This document shows, piece after piece, positions 11,410 through 24,271 of a stretch of DNA of 64,000 bases. The DNA comes from Mangifera indica (Eukaryota > Streptophyta > Magnoliopsida > Sapindales > Anacardiaceae). The notes under the pieces are model-generated. The model was given only the letters and a program-made list of their open reading frames with translations, was not told the origin of the DNA and searched no databases. The position numbers were made by a program, and so were the translations under genes. Each line of letters begins with the position of its first letter. Position 1 is the stretch's first letter. The DNA lies in the NCBI RefSeq assembly GCF_011075055.1, contig NC_058145.1:3815228-3879227 (forward strand), in the 5' to 3' direction.

Positions 11410-12330
11410 TTAAATAAAAAAATAAGCAACTTTTATGTCTTCTTTAAAAATTTTCATAAATTAAAAAATTGTAATTAAAGAAAATACTTGTAAAGCGGGA
11501 GGCCAATACGCCTTTATATTTTACCAAAAAACATAATCATATTATACATTTTATATTGACAGAGTTTGAATGAAAAAATACTGCATACTAATTCTCATTA
11601 CAATACATATATTTATACAAATACAAGGCTAACCTTTAGGCTAAAGTCAATCAACCTAATTGGAATACTAATATCATAAAAATACTAGCTAATATAGGGA
11701 ATAAACTATAAGAATGATATGTAGAGATCCTATATATTCTGAAACTCCCTGCAAGCTGGAGCATGCAAGTTTGAGTTTCGTACACCCAGCTTGCGATGTA
11801 AAAGAAGAAATCGGTGTTTATTAACAGATTTAATAAGAAGATCGCCTAACTGGTGAATACTAGTGATACGCAAAGGACGAGAATACTATCAAACATACTA
11901 ATGGTATAAAGACATTATAATACATATAACACACTGCCAAACATCATTTAACATTCTGCATAGTATTATAGAATAAAAATTATTTTTATTCTTGATCAAC
12001 TTTGAAATTAAATTTTAGTATAAGTTCTGTTATATTATTCAAAGTAGACTATGTACCAACCCAGAGTTGTAAGCGGGCAAGTTTCTATACTGTCCAATCA
12101 CTGATCCAATCGTTTCTGACTTTCTGTTGTTCTTTGCCACTATTTCCATCAATTATTATCTGTAAGAAACGCTAACCAATTATCCCATTTTCAACGAAGA
12201 AAAAAGAAAAAAAAGAAAAGTCAAGAGATAGGATATTCCCTTGAGAAGCTAAGTCTAATATAAATTAGAAGATAAACATTGTTTACCATCAAATATATTA
12301 AAAATGTTTGCGTATGACTTCAATTCTCTT
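11410..12330. repeat. Remnant of a fourth F-box unit, part 1
   Basis: With the insertion at 11511-11911 removed, this matches 36790-37290 in front of F-box 3. Shared landmarks include CATTTAACATTCTGCATAG and ACCAACCCAGAG. No F-box sequence remains nearby, so the unit appears to have lost its gene. Confidence 0.65.
11511..11911 (-). mobile_element. Copia 3' end relic inserted in a unit
   Basis: Compared with 36790-36900, which passes straight from GGAGGCCAA to ACATTATAATAC, this copy carries about 400 extra bases. On the minus strand, 11880-11740 stays open and encodes the C-terminal end typical of copia RNase H (HQLGDLLIKS, then RKLGV). About 200 bp of LTR-like sequence follows. The rest of the element is gone. 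Confidence 0.6.
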
Positions 12331-13489
12331 CCATTTCTATTTAATTATATTTACAACATATTCTCTGCTTTTTTTCAATCTAACATTTTTTTATTATGTT
12401 TCTCATCAACATGACCTCATAAGATCATATGGATAAAATGTGAAAATTTCTTCAAATTTTAAACTGTTAAATTACAAAGTAAACAGTTTACTATTTAATT
12501 ATGGATAAAATTATGCATACAAATAAATTATACAAACTTATTCATACAAACAAAGATGATAATTTATGATTAAATGATATAATTGTTTACTATTTTACTT
12601 TTTCTCCTACTTAAAAATCATTAAATAGGTTCTATGACTTCAAATTGTATAAATAAATTTGTATATGTGATATTAATTTTTTATTGTATCGTAAGACTCA
12701 TTCACATATACTCTAATCTTCCAACTAATTCGAATTATTTGAACTAATTAGACTAAATTCCTTTCAGGTGTGAGAGAAGAATAAAAAATCTTTGAGAGTC
12801 AAATTTACCTATAAATTTGTATCAAAATTGTCTTAAGTTATAATAACCTAACACAAATGTAAAAGTCATATTCTGTTACGAGAGGATGTCTTTTCACGTA
12901 ATAAAATGAAAGAAAATTGGGTATCTTAAGTATCCTTTTATGATTTTGAGTGTGGATGCATTTATAAAAAAGTCAAATTTTTTGGCTTATAGGGTGGTGG
13001 GTCCCCCTATAATTAACTCACTTGGATTTAGTTGATTGAGGAAAAATAATGATACAATTAATAAGGGGGCATTTGCTTACATTTATAGAAAAAATTATTA
13101 TAGTAATTTTTTATTATCAATGGTGATATTATAAATAATATAAGAGATGATCTGATTATTAACTTTATCTTAGTTATCAAAAGATCACCAAGGTAATTTT
13201 GATTTTATTATAATTATATTTTTATTTGTTAATTTTTTAGGATAAAAATAACGTTATTTTTAATTAATATAACAAGTAATATAAAAAATATTTTAAAATA
13301 ATTATATCCAAAGACATTTAAATAAAATAATATATTAGTATTATTTTATTATCTTTAAACAAACACAATAATTATTTATACTTACTAAAATTTATTAAAC
13401 ATAAAAATAATTTATACTCAATAATATTTTAGATAATTTATCTTCAAGGTAATATTTTAATTTTGGTCATAAAATATTATCCAAACTAA
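12331..13489. other. AT-rich noncoding stretch
   Basis: Only simple AT-rich sequence with short broken frames is visible. No gene or clear repeat boundary was found. Confidence 0.5.
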
Positions 13490-15330
13490 ATGCACAATGT
13501 TACATATAAAAACTAAATATACAAATTGATTTTATTGATATGTAATTCATTTATATAAATTAACATTTATTGAGTTGATTTTGTATACAAATTCATGCAT
13601 TCATTTTATGTCACATTAATTTATATGAATTAGTTTAACAATAAAACTATATATAATACTTCTGATACACAATTTGAGTATATAAATGATGTGTCATCAT
13701 GTGATTGAATAATTCTGAATTAAAGATAAAATAACATCAAATCATATAATCACACATCATCTATGTATCCAAATTGTGTACCAAAAGTGTGTAAACATAA
13801 CATTACTCTTAGTTTAATAAAGAATTTGTACTTAATATTATCCTTGATTAAATCTATATTTATATAGGGTGCATTTGGTTTGGTTAATTTTTTAATACAA
13901 AAAATGAAAAATTATGAAAATGATCATACTAGGAGAATTATAAGGTATAATAAGTGTTGTGTTTGGTTAAATTAACACATATAAATAATCATTATATTTG
14001 ATTGTTAGTAACAAAAAAAATAATGAAATATCATTTTACTTAAATGTTCTTAAAATGTTAAATTAAATCAAAGATGTGTAGATAGAGGGAAACTGTAGCA
14101 AATCAAAAGTGGAGGCTTGATGAGAAATGACATAGGAAAGTTATAGGAAATCAAAAAGTTGGGGTTGAATAAGAGTCCGACACTTCTTATCTTCTCATCT
14201 CGATCTACATTGGTAGCTTTTCCTCTTGATTAATGCATACAACTTATCATCTCGAAATCATGTACATCTCATCTCACTCAACCATCTTTTAGACCCAAAT
14301 AAAGTTGATTGCTTTTTATCTTGTTCGAATTTTCTTTAAAATCTGAAAAATTGACAAAATGAATTTCACTCTTATGGAATCAACATAATGGATTTCATTA
14401 CCATTAACAAAATGGATAAAATCTTCCATCTATTGATGTCTTTCACTGAAAGATTTTGGTGGCCGATGGTGATGGGTGGCGGAAGGGTAATTTTAATATA
14501 GAATGAGGAAATTGACTGCTTCTTATCTTAATCAAACCATCTTTAAAATCCAAAAAAATTGACAAAATGGATTTCACCCTTATGGAATCAACATAATGGA
14601 TTTCATTACCCTTAATGAAATGGATGAAATCTTCCAGATATTGATATCTTTACTAAGGATTTTAGTGTTTTTCATGGAAAGATTTTTGTGGCTGATGGTG
14701 GTGGGTGGTGGGTGGTGGAAAGGTAATTTTAATATAGAATGAGAAAACTGATTACTTCTTATTTTGATCGAACCATTTTTAAAATCCAAAAAAATTGATG
14801 AAATGGATTTCACCTTTATGGAATCAATATAATGAATTTCATTACCCTTAACAAAATGAATGAAATCTTCTAGATATTGATATCATCACTAAGGATTTTA
14901 GTGTTTTTCACCAAAAGATTTTGGTGGCGGATGGTGGTAGGTGGTGGAAAGGTAATTTTAATATAGAATGAAGATATTTTTGTTTTAATGATTGTTTATG
15001 GGTAAAATACTCAAAACAAGGTTTGTAATTACTTGTAATTTTAATTGTAATATAATGTAGATTATGAGAGTATTTTTGTCCTCACAATTTTAATAAGAGT
15101 AAAATTGTAACAATATTAAAATTAACTCGGAAATATTTTAATATCGAAGATGAAGATAATAATCGGATTACTTTATATATTACTTGTTACATCAGTTTGA
15201 TAATAAAATAGTAAAAAAAAATAATTATTACATAACAAATCAAAGAAAATAATATAAAGTACAACAAACTACACTAAACAACCTCTTGACATTTATTAAG
15301 CTAACCTTCTACCCACAATCATCAATTTAT
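13490..15330. repeat. Remnant of a fourth F-box unit, part 2
   Basis: This matches 900-2050, 16010-17160 and 37550-38700, which flank F-box copies 1, 2 and 3. Together with 11410-12330 it reproduces the order found in front of F-box 3, but no F-box gene follows before unit B begins. Confidence 0.65.
14305..14972. repeat. Three-copy tandem repeat of about 206-236 bp
   Basis: Units at 14305-14510, 14511-14746 and 14747-14972 each run from TTGATTGCTT-like sequence to GGTAATTTTAATATAGAATG. The homologous sites near 1545, 16650 and 38185 carry a single copy, so the expansion happened only in this remnant unit. Confidence 0.85.
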
Positions 15331-15427
15331 TTTATTTATGAATCTAATAAAAAGATACTTGAAATACGATTGAAATATATATTAAACTTTAAGAAATAAA
15401 GAGAAAGAGAAAGGGGCAAAATTATAC

Positions 15428-15557
15428 CAATGAAGGCTATGTAACATTTTGTAAAGTGAAGGAGGGGTAAGGGCCCTTCATAGTGATTTTCAAAGACTCT
15501 ACTGCCGAAGTCATTATGTCCACCTCCCATGTTATTAAATGTGTCACCTAAGCTCAT
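15428..15557 (-). CDS. Orphan first exon of unknown gene (copy B)
   Basis: The ATG at 15557 opens 43 codons (MSLGDTFNNM..., then FENHYEGPLPLLHF). A plausible splice donor, G/GTATAAT, follows at 15427-15426. I found no second exon downstream on the minus strand in the degraded sequence to 13500. The first 20 codons are repeated at 1-60. I do not recognise the family. It may be an exon captured by the duplication, or the start of a dead gene. Confidence 0.35.
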
Positions 15558-15603
15558 TTAATGTTGTTGGCCAAGCTTGATTTTCTTCTTTAGGTGGAAA
15601 GCT

Positions 15604-17425
15604 GTCACACCCCTGAACAATCACATAACCTGCTAACATGCAACTATCAGAGTTTGGTAACTGGTTTCACAAACATGTAGAGGTTCATAATTTTGTTGTA
15701 GGTCTCTCTTGGGACCTTTGTGCTTCATAATTTTGTTGTTTGCTTCTTGTTGTTACGTGTCCAATAAGGACTTTGGGTTATGATTTATCGGCTAATTTTG
15801 GATTTGTTAAAGTGTTGGACATATATTTAGGTGTGCCTTACTGTATACTTATGTAATTCTATCCTCCTTTCGAAGGATGAGCTCAGGTTGTCTGCCCTTG
15901 GGCTGGTGTTTCAGGTGCAATATAAATATTTACTTACCAGAAAAAAAACCATAATTTATGTAGATAAATTAGTACATATAATTTTATTCTATTTATAAAT
16001 GAGTAGTGCTACATATATTGATTAATTAAGTAGATTGATGTGAGACAACTCTTTTATTGATATGCCAGTTTTTTATATTGATTAGCATTGATTGAGTTGT
16101 TTTTGTATACAAATTTATCTATTCATTTTATGTCACATCGGTTTGTATGTAGAGTTTAATAAAGAATTTGTGCTTAATATTATTCTTTTTTAACAAGTTA
16201 TCATCTATATTTATGTATGGTGTGTTTGGTTTAAGTCATTTTTTTAGAAACAAAAATAAAATATTTCAAAAAGATTGATTATTTAAAAAATTAGCAGGTA
16301 TAATTGGTATTATGTTTAGTACAATTGACATGTATTAATAATTAATTATTATATTTGGTTGGTAGAATTTAAAAAAAACTGAAATATTATTTTATTGAAA
16401 TGTTTTTAATATATTAAACTAAATAAAAAATCTATAGATAGGAAAATAATAATAAATAAAAGGTTTGATAAGAGATGATAGAGAAAAATTGTAGTAAACC
16501 AAAAGGTTGGGTTGAATGAGTCCAACACTTGTTATCTTCCCATCTCAGTCACCATTGGTAATTTTTCATCTTGATCAATACCAATAGCTTATCATCTCAA
16601 AATCACGAGCTTTTCATCTCACTCATACAATCTTTTAGATCCAAATGAAATCAATTATTTCTTATCCTGATCAAACCGTTTTTCAAACATGATAAGATGA
16701 TGAAATGAATTTTATCCTTATAGAGACGACATTATGGATTTTACATTTATGAAATCTTCTAGATTTTCATCTCTTTCACAAATGATTTCAAAGTTTTTCA
16801 TCAAAAGATTTTAGTGGTCGATGGTAGTGTGGGCGACAGAATGATAATTTTATTATAGAATATGAATATATTTGTCTTAATGATAATTTAAGGGTTACTT
16901 GTAATTTTAATAATTTTGTCATAATAATTTAAAAATGATAAAATTATAATAAAATTAAAGTTACATTAGTACTGCATTAATAACGAAGGCGGAAGCATAA
17001 ATAAAATTAATTTATATATTATTTACCACGTTAATTTAATAATAAAAACATTAATTAAATCTTTAATTATTTGACTAATCAAATAAAGTAACACACGTTA
17101 TGCCAAACTAAACTCACTCTTAGCATTTATTAAGATGACCTTTTACCTACATTCATCAATTTATTTTATGACACAACAATATTTTATGAAAATATTTAAA
17201 AACAGAATTAAGAGATTAGGTTTTTCTCAGTCAAAATTCTTACATTTCTTCTTGATTACGCGCATCTTAGTTTCAAAACATGGACTAATTATTCTAATCT
17301 ATTGAGTTCTTATCCTAAACGATTAATCAATAACAAAGATATCTAGAATAACCATATGTAACCTAACTGAACCCTAGCGGCAGTACAATAAGTTGTCTTC
17401 TGACATAATCCATCTTATTATGAAA
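15604..17425. other. AT-rich noncoding flank of F-box 2
   Basis: This corresponds to 504-2311 with about 3 percent substitutions and small indels. No gene is seen. Confidence 0.55.
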
Positions 17426-17918
17426 GCAAATAGCAACAGGTCCCACGAAAATTCTTAGTGGGAAACCTCATTGATTTTTCTTCAGTTTAGTTAGAGGGAG
17501 TGCAGCACAAGACAATTAAACAATTTTTAAAGGAAACCCTCTTCTGTTATTAAAATATACAAGAACTTGGTCAATTATAACATGCATGCCACAAAAAGAA
17601 GCAATTACTAAACCAATACGTTCTTTAATGTTAGAGGTAATTAATGAAAACGGTGAGTTTTATTTTCAAAATGCACCGATAAGGAAAGAAGTAACAAAAA
17701 TTAGAATCCTCTTGCATTTTTGACTCCTCAAAAAATTGCTAAGGTTATAATGCCCTTTTCTCTCGACTGTAGTGAGGATTAAACACTCAACTTGCATCGG
17801 TTAAGGACAAGATAAGTGCTTAATTTTCGTTTCTTTTATAAGATTTGATCAGTGGTTGTGATTAATCTTGATAGCAAATGTCAGACATGTTTTTTTGATC
17901 TATAAGTATCTTGTAAAT

Positions 17919-18113
17919 TCATATCTTGAAATATTGAATATAGAGAAGAAATTTCAAATTTTTTCTTTGATTTCCGGTTCTTGGTAGTTTACTTTCATTT
18001 GTAACTGAATTTATATATGAGCGGTAAACTGACTTGGCTTGAAGCGAACCAACCATGAAATGATCAACAAGAAGAAATGAATTGTAAAATTCAAATTGAA
18101 TGTAGTAATTCAT
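17919..18113 (-). other. Small ORF in the 3' flank of F-box 2
   Basis: It is identical to the 64-codon frame at 2805-2999 and lies inside the homogenised block, so its identity says nothing about selection. Confidence 0.2.
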
Positions 18114-18284
18114 AATGAGTAAGACTACGTTTATTAATAATGAATTCTAATTTGTATATACAAATAAGTATTCATCATCAGTCATTATAGTTTTACCAAT
18201 TCATATTGTACATCTTATAATAACATACACTTGTTGAGATCAAAAGAAGAAAAGAATAAAAAAACCTATATTGAAAATTACTCT

Positions 18285-19499
18285 TCAAACGGAGGCAAGA
18301 CTTTCTTGGTACTGAAACGCAGAAGTACCCACAAAATCTAAATCGGTCACTTGTTCATTTCCATTTTCACTTCCACCTTGATGTTCAGAATCACTTGAAG
18401 CAAAATCATGGATCTTCTTGAAACTCTTGTCCTTGAAATTGTAACGTATTATCTTTCCAGGTAAATGCACCACCAAATATGAATCGTCATCGTTTTCTTC
18501 CCTTACAACACATAATGTCGAGAATAGATAGTAATCCAAGTCCGTCTGCAAGTTCTTGATCATCTCAGGATAAGATGTTACAATTTGACTAAGATCAACC
18601 TGATACTTCACAACCCACCTGCAGAAATCTTCTCTTTTCTCCATTTCGTAGATGTTGAATATAGTGTTGAAAGGGCTGTAAATTTCAATAAGATGCAAAT
18701 GGCCTCGAGATGCTCCTAAATACCAGCTCCACTTCTCACCCAATTCACTAACATTTGGAGGCATTGGTATTTCTCGGACTTCCTCTTTATCCAAGTCAAA
18801 ATATATAGATGGGCTCCAAGATTTGCACCAGTAGATGGCATTGTTCCAGAAAACACCCTCCATGAAAAATGGACTATTTGGATAATTGAAAGAGGAATTG
18901 CATACTCTCCAGGTCCTGGTTTGGGATGAGAAAATCTCTATCTGAATTGAACTTTCAGAATTAAAACAATCTTTCACACAAACCACTTTGTAGTGAGGTG
19001 ATTTTGAAGGATCAAATGCTAAGACAACATCGCGATACAGTGCCCCGTTGTCATTAGCAATAGGAGGAAGCATAGTGTATTTGTTTGTGGCTGGGTTGTA
19101 CACAAAATAGTCGGGGCGGCGAGCATTTTCTTGCAAAGAACTGCACAATAACAGGCCATTGCAGGATTGTTTGACGTGAATCCGAGATGGGATATTTTCG
19201 AAGGTGAGAGATTTAAAGGGGGCAGGAGAAGGATTGGAGCCTAGATTGATGAACTTATATTCTTGACTGTTGTTGCGGGACATAAGGAGGCCACTGATGG
19301 GTTTGGGGAGACGGTTGAGACGGAAGGAGAAGTTGGGACTGGTGATGATGGACAGCCAGTTTTTGGAAACGGATTTGAAACTGAGCAAAGATTTGACGGG
19401 GAGGCAAACGAGTATTTCAGTTAAAAGATCTTCATTGTTTGCAATGATTTCTGCAGACAGTGAAGGCTGGTAATGGGAATAAGAAGATAAGGCCGCCAT
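18285..19499 (-). CDS. F-box protein, copy 2
   Basis: This 404-aa F-box protein is identical in sequence to copy 1, with the same F-box (residues 21-60), F-box-associated region (about 107-330) and acidic tail. The ATG at 19499 is chosen for the same reasons: strong start context, no earlier ATG in frame, and a TATA box just upstream. Complete identity beside diverged flanks points to recent homogenisation with copy 1, so the two genes probably make the same SCF adaptor and differ at most in dosage or expression. Confidence 0.9.
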   Translation of the reverse strand: MAALSSYSHYQPSLSAEIIANNEDLLTEILVCLPVKSLLSFKSVSKNWLSIITSPNFSFRLNRLPKPISGLLMSRNNSQEYKFINLGSNPSPAPFKSLTFENIPSRIHVKQSCNGLLLCSSLQENARRPDYFVYNPATNKYTMLPPIANDNGALYRDVVLAFDPSKSPHYKVVCVKDCFNSESSIQIEIFSSQTRTWRVCNSSFNYPNSPFFMEGVFWNNAIYWCKSWSPSIYFDLDKEEVREIPMPPNVSELGEKWSWYLGASRGHLHLIEIYSPFNTIFNIYEMEKREDFCRWVVKYQVDLSQIVTSYPEMIKNLQTDLDYYLFSTLCVVREENDDDSYLVVHLPGKIIRYNFKDKSFKKIHDFASSDSEHQGGSENGNEQVTDLDFVGTSAFQYQESLASV

Positions 19500-19581
19500 A
19501 GCTATAGTTTTCTCTGAGTTTAGAAGAGCTTGAATGGGTTGATATTTCTGCTTGGTTTGGTTACAAAGACATGGAAAGATG

Positions 19582-19589
19582 CTTATATA
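19582..19589 (-). promoter_or_regulatory. TATA box of F-box 2
   Basis: TATATAAG on the minus strand lies about 85 bp upstream of the start codon, as in copy 1. Confidence 0.65.
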
Positions 19590-20013
19590 GCTGAATAAGA
19601 AGCTTGGTGGAAGCAAGCTAGTTAATAATTTTTCGAAATCTCAGTAGTTGAATTCGATGCTTCCCATAAGATTCCTGATAGTTAAAGATTGACCAGGTCT
19701 ATTCAATGCCTTGGCAAGTTGTTTTTAGTGCAATCCTTTTACGACCAATCCTGGTCAACCACTATTAATTATTGGGAGGACAGAATCAAGATAATTTGTC
19801 AGAAATATTTTAATCGACTTTAATGTTAACATGTGAAGTACAGAAATTTATCAGAGTTAAAATCCGAATCCGCGTGCGTGCCGCGGTTTGATTTGAATAG
19901 TTCATAGTAATTAATCCAAATTCGCCGATGACTCGCTGAAAATAGAACACTTCGAACAGCCTTTGATCAACTACTCTGTTTGTCCATAGCTAAAACAAGC
20001 TACAATCTCTCTA

Positions 20014-20739
20014 AGCCAAAAGTCTTATTCTCACCTAAAATTTAGTGTAAACCCAAAATTTATATTTCTTAATTTTAAAAAATTTAAATATTTTCTTATT
20101 TATTATTATTATTAAGAATAAAATTATCATTTAATAAAAATATTTAAAAAATTATAAATTCATCATATATTTCTCCCAAAAATTTAAAAACTAATAATTT
20201 TTTCACTTAAAATTTGAAAAATGATTATTTCCCCTTATAGTTTGTATTTCCTCCATTGCAACTCCTCCGATAATCAGAGTCAGCCAACCTCAATCATCGA
20301 CGCTCCCGCTCTCCAGGACGATGACGAATCATTGAATAACCATCAGCCCACCAAACTAATCTATGCATAGCACAAACACGCGTCGATGAATCGTTGGCCA
20401 ACTTTCAATTGATCACTGATTCGTCATCATTCGAGAGATAGAAGGAAAGAGGTTGGCCAGCTCTTGTCACCAGAGAAACGGCAAGGGAGAAAATGCAAAC
20501 CCTAAGGGGTAAAGAGTCATTTTTAAACTTTGGGTAGGAAAAAATTGTTAGTTTTTAAATCTAAGGTAAGAAATATGATGAATTTATAGGTTTTTTTTAT
20601 ATATTTTTACTAATTGACAATTTTACTCCTGACAATAATAATAAAATTTAATAAACAAATAGGTATTTAAATTTTTAAAAATTAGTGAATATGAGTTTGG
20701 GTTTGCGCTAATCCATAGGTGGGAATAAGTCTTTTGGCC
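20014..20739. mobile_element. Foldback MULE-like MITE (unit B)
   Basis: This is the orthologous copy of the 4900-5635 element. Its target repeat is ATCTCTCTA on the left and ATCTTTCTA on the right, so one base has changed since insertion. It differs from the unit A copy by many substitutions and short indels, in contrast to the identical block immediately to its left. Confidence 0.85.
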
Positions 20740-20748
20740 ATCTTTCTA

Positions 20749-21964
20749 TAGCATTCCCTTGAATACACTGCACCACGATACCAACAACACTGGCGCATTT
20801 TTTCTAGGAGGATCCCTCTCTAGTACCTTTTTTAGATGTATCGCCATCAACTCTAGTTTGAAATAAACCATTCTATTTGCTTGAACCACCATTGCGACCT
20901 TTACCATACCATGCATAATTTTCTTGCTTCATTTGTACCGAGCATTGTGATACTCAAGTAGGCAATGATAATTATGCTGACATGGTTGATTAGGCAATGA
21001 TAGCTAGAGTTGACAATTCTCCACATGCCTGTTAATTTGATACAACACCATATAAAAAATACTGGATTAGAGTTGAGTTTTTTTACATAAAATTTATTTT
21101 GGATCAACTCAATATGACTCAAAAATAAATTCGATAGTGTTAGGGTTCACACGAAAGTAACCCAACATGATCCAAATCGGTCAAATATTTTGAAAAAAAT
21201 TTACTTTAATAGAATTTGTTAAAGATAGATTATAAAAATGTTAAAAGACAATATCAATAGTAATTGAAATTTTTATGATTGTATATAGTTGTATCTTTAT
21301 ATAATTATAATTACTCATATTATTATTTATTTTTTTAAATATTTATTTTATTATTAAATAGTAAGGATTTGATTTAGTTAGATTATAAACGTCTTTTAAA
21401 GTTCGTACGCATATTATAATTATATGTTGTATCTTTCAGAATTTGAAATTTTTACCGATTGTATATAATTATATCTTCGTATAGTTATTATTACTCATAT
21501 TATTTTTTATTTTTTAAATATTTTATTATATTATTAAGTAATAAGAATTTAATTTGGTTAGTCAGATTATTAACATGTTTTAAAAGTCTTAATATAAAAA
21601 TTTTTAGACCATTTGTCAATAAAACAAAATGTTATATTGTGTGTTTTATTAATAGTATGTTGGGATAATTTGATGAAGAATTAAAATAATAAAAACACTT
21701 TAGAAAGTAAAAATAATAGATAATTTTGGGTTAATTTGGGTTGGGTTGAGTCAACTTAAATGTTAAAAGATTAGGTTAGGGTTATAAAATTTTGACACAA
21801 TTTTAATTCAAATCTAATTATAGTTGAATGTCTCTAATACAAAATTCAAACTAACAGGACACGAAGACAACTCAATAACAAGAACTGTTACGTCTAATGA
21901 TAGCTAAGGTGGTTCAAGTAAACAAAGTAGTTTATAATGGGTCTTCATAATTGGTTGTAAACCC
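20749..21964. other. AT-rich noncoding stretch
   Basis: This is the duplicate of 5645-6861. Nothing gene-like is visible. Confidence 0.5.
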
Positions 21965-22620
21965 TCACAGAAATGTCAATAGTGATTGCCTTTTAACAAG
22001 TCTCGTTGTAAAATGAGACGGTGTAGTACGCCGCTCTTCATATTCAACCACGAACTTATCGCCTTGAGATAGACTGAGGAAATCAACCCCCATCTTAAAA
22101 TGTACACGGTCAAGAAAGTATTCATCGTTAAATGCCTCGTCAAACATTTTCCATTTAATGGGAGTTGCTTCCAACTGATTCCTCAAAAGGCATGCATGAA
22201 GTAGCCTCCTACCAATATCCGGTTTCACCCTAAAGTATAAATGTAGTTAAATCAACCTTTTGATTATCATGACTTCATAATTGTTATTATCTTTTGTATT
22301 TGTTTCAACCAAGCTTTAACTACCATAAGATCTTTAGTCCATTGGAAGACTAGAGGTCCCAACTTCTTAAATTAATTGCTCCATAGTTGCACGATATGCA
22401 TTAATATCTTGTTTCTCATTCCTTCTGCTCTGCCTGGGAAGAACTCTATCATCTGGTATCTGCTCAAAAACTCGAGTTTAATTTTCAGGAATCTATTCAT
22501 TACTTATAATATTGGGTTGTTTTCTTGGGCAATTTGACGAAGGGTAACATTGTCATTGTCTCAATTAACATCTCTTGAAGTTGAGGGTTTTTGCCTTGTA
22601 GAAGATTTACTTGGCAACAT
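21965..22620 (-). pseudogene. Ty3/gypsy gag-like relic (unit B)
   Basis: This duplicate of 6862-7517 has the same ATG (22620), the same early stop and the same 87-codon gag-like core (22228-21965), with four residue changes. It is not functional, and no enzyme domains are linked to it. Confidence 0.55.
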
Positions 22621-22623
22621 CTT

Positions 22624-23700
22624 AGGAGAGAAAAAATGACAAACATTAGTAAAACATACACAAAAGAAAATATGAACTCTAAGTTATTTATGAGCGAACA
22701 TAGGCATGACCCTAATTATCACTTGATCAGAATGTTAAATCCAATTATTGTATCCCTAATTTGAAACATTTTACGAGTCTCTAAAATCACTAACCTATAG
22801 TTCATATGATAATTGTAATGCCTCAAAACCATTATACAACAAGCATACAGTAGAATTGCACCAAAGGTCCTATGATTGCAAAAGTTCTAATCTCAATACA
22901 ATATAAGAATAAAACGTCCTCAAAAGAAAATACATAATTAAATAAATACTAAATCTTTTAAGGCAATCTCAATAGTTGACCCTTTATTTTTTTTCTTTAT
23001 TCCCAAAAGCTAAACAATATCTCACTTTTTTATGTCAAACTCTAATCTACAAAAAATTTAATGATGAGGGGTGCCATCAACTTAGTAAGCATAAATTATA
23101 TGTGACATGCGTGTAAAAATATTTAATTAGGATACTCATTAGGAAATCAAACAATGAGAGGTACTTAAAAATATAAAACAATGTATAAATATTGAACTAT
23201 TGCATAACTTTTCATATACCAAATTTTAAGCACAACACTTATCTTATATCTTATGTCATGTCATGTCACCTATACTCCTTGTGCCCAGCTAGAATTTTAG
23301 CTCATATGTCATCTAGACTCTTGATAACCCGACTAAAATTTTAGAACCATATCACATATACTCTCAATGACTCAACTAGATAATAAAAAATGTGCACAAC
23401 CTACAAATAATTCAATTGAACCAAATTTATAATTTCAGAACTCAAAGTAAATATTTAAAGACCATAAAGAATGAGTCAAATATTATATTTTCCAAATTGT
23501 AAATGAGCATAAGTTTCCTTTTAAAAATATTTCACAAACAATTCTCCTTTAATCATTACAAACAGTATATTTAAAAACCAAGGTTCAAACGTGTGTGTGT
23601 GTGTGTGTTTAAAATGTTAAGTTTGAAGAAATATTTTATAACATATGAAAATAAAATTTTTAGGTTTGGTTACTATTTTTTGAACATATATAGGAATTAC

Positions 23701-23737
<37 letters not shown>

Positions 23738-23829
23738 TTCAAAACAAATAGCTTTTACTTCCCTTAATTAAGAGCAAATGTCAATACAAACTTTTACATG
23801 TCTAAACTATCACGCAAAAAGTTGCTCAA
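22624..23829. other. AT-rich noncoding stretch with microsatellites
   Basis: This duplicate of 7521-8706 carries a GT run at about 23591-23606. An AT run at 23704-23734 is clearly longer than its unit A counterpart. Confidence 0.55.
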
Positions 23830-24271
23830 TATTAGAAATTTTTGATGTGAGCTAATATAATTATGTTTTGATTTTATGAAACTGAATAATTGAATACTTT
23901 AATATCAGTTTACAAATGGACTTAAGTGATCAATAAAGATAAACTCATACACTTAAAGGTTATTTGTTTGGATGGACGGTTTAGTGTAGGTCTTTAGGTT
24001 ATTGAACCTTTAATGAGAGAGTTTAAGTAATCTCTTATATAAATTGGCAAAGTCCCCACACTAAAACCTAATTTTGATATACATTTTCCCCATCTAAAGT
24101 CGTCATAGGGAGGTTTTTAGAGTAAAAGATTTTTCATAAAGTGTTTTTAGTTTTTAGGTGATTTCTACAACTATTCGAATTTAAAGACATGGCATAAACA
24201 AGTTTTTCTACATTCAGAATTTCAATTTTGTATTTTGATTAAATATATAATTCGATATTATATATATTATT
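23830..24271 (+). mobile_element. Copia 5' LTR
   Basis: This 442-bp segment matches 31802-32244 (443 bp) in the same orientation, with about 7.5 kb of copia sequence between them. The two differ at many positions, so the element is old. The ends lack the expected TG/CA because of decay. Confidence 0.55.
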
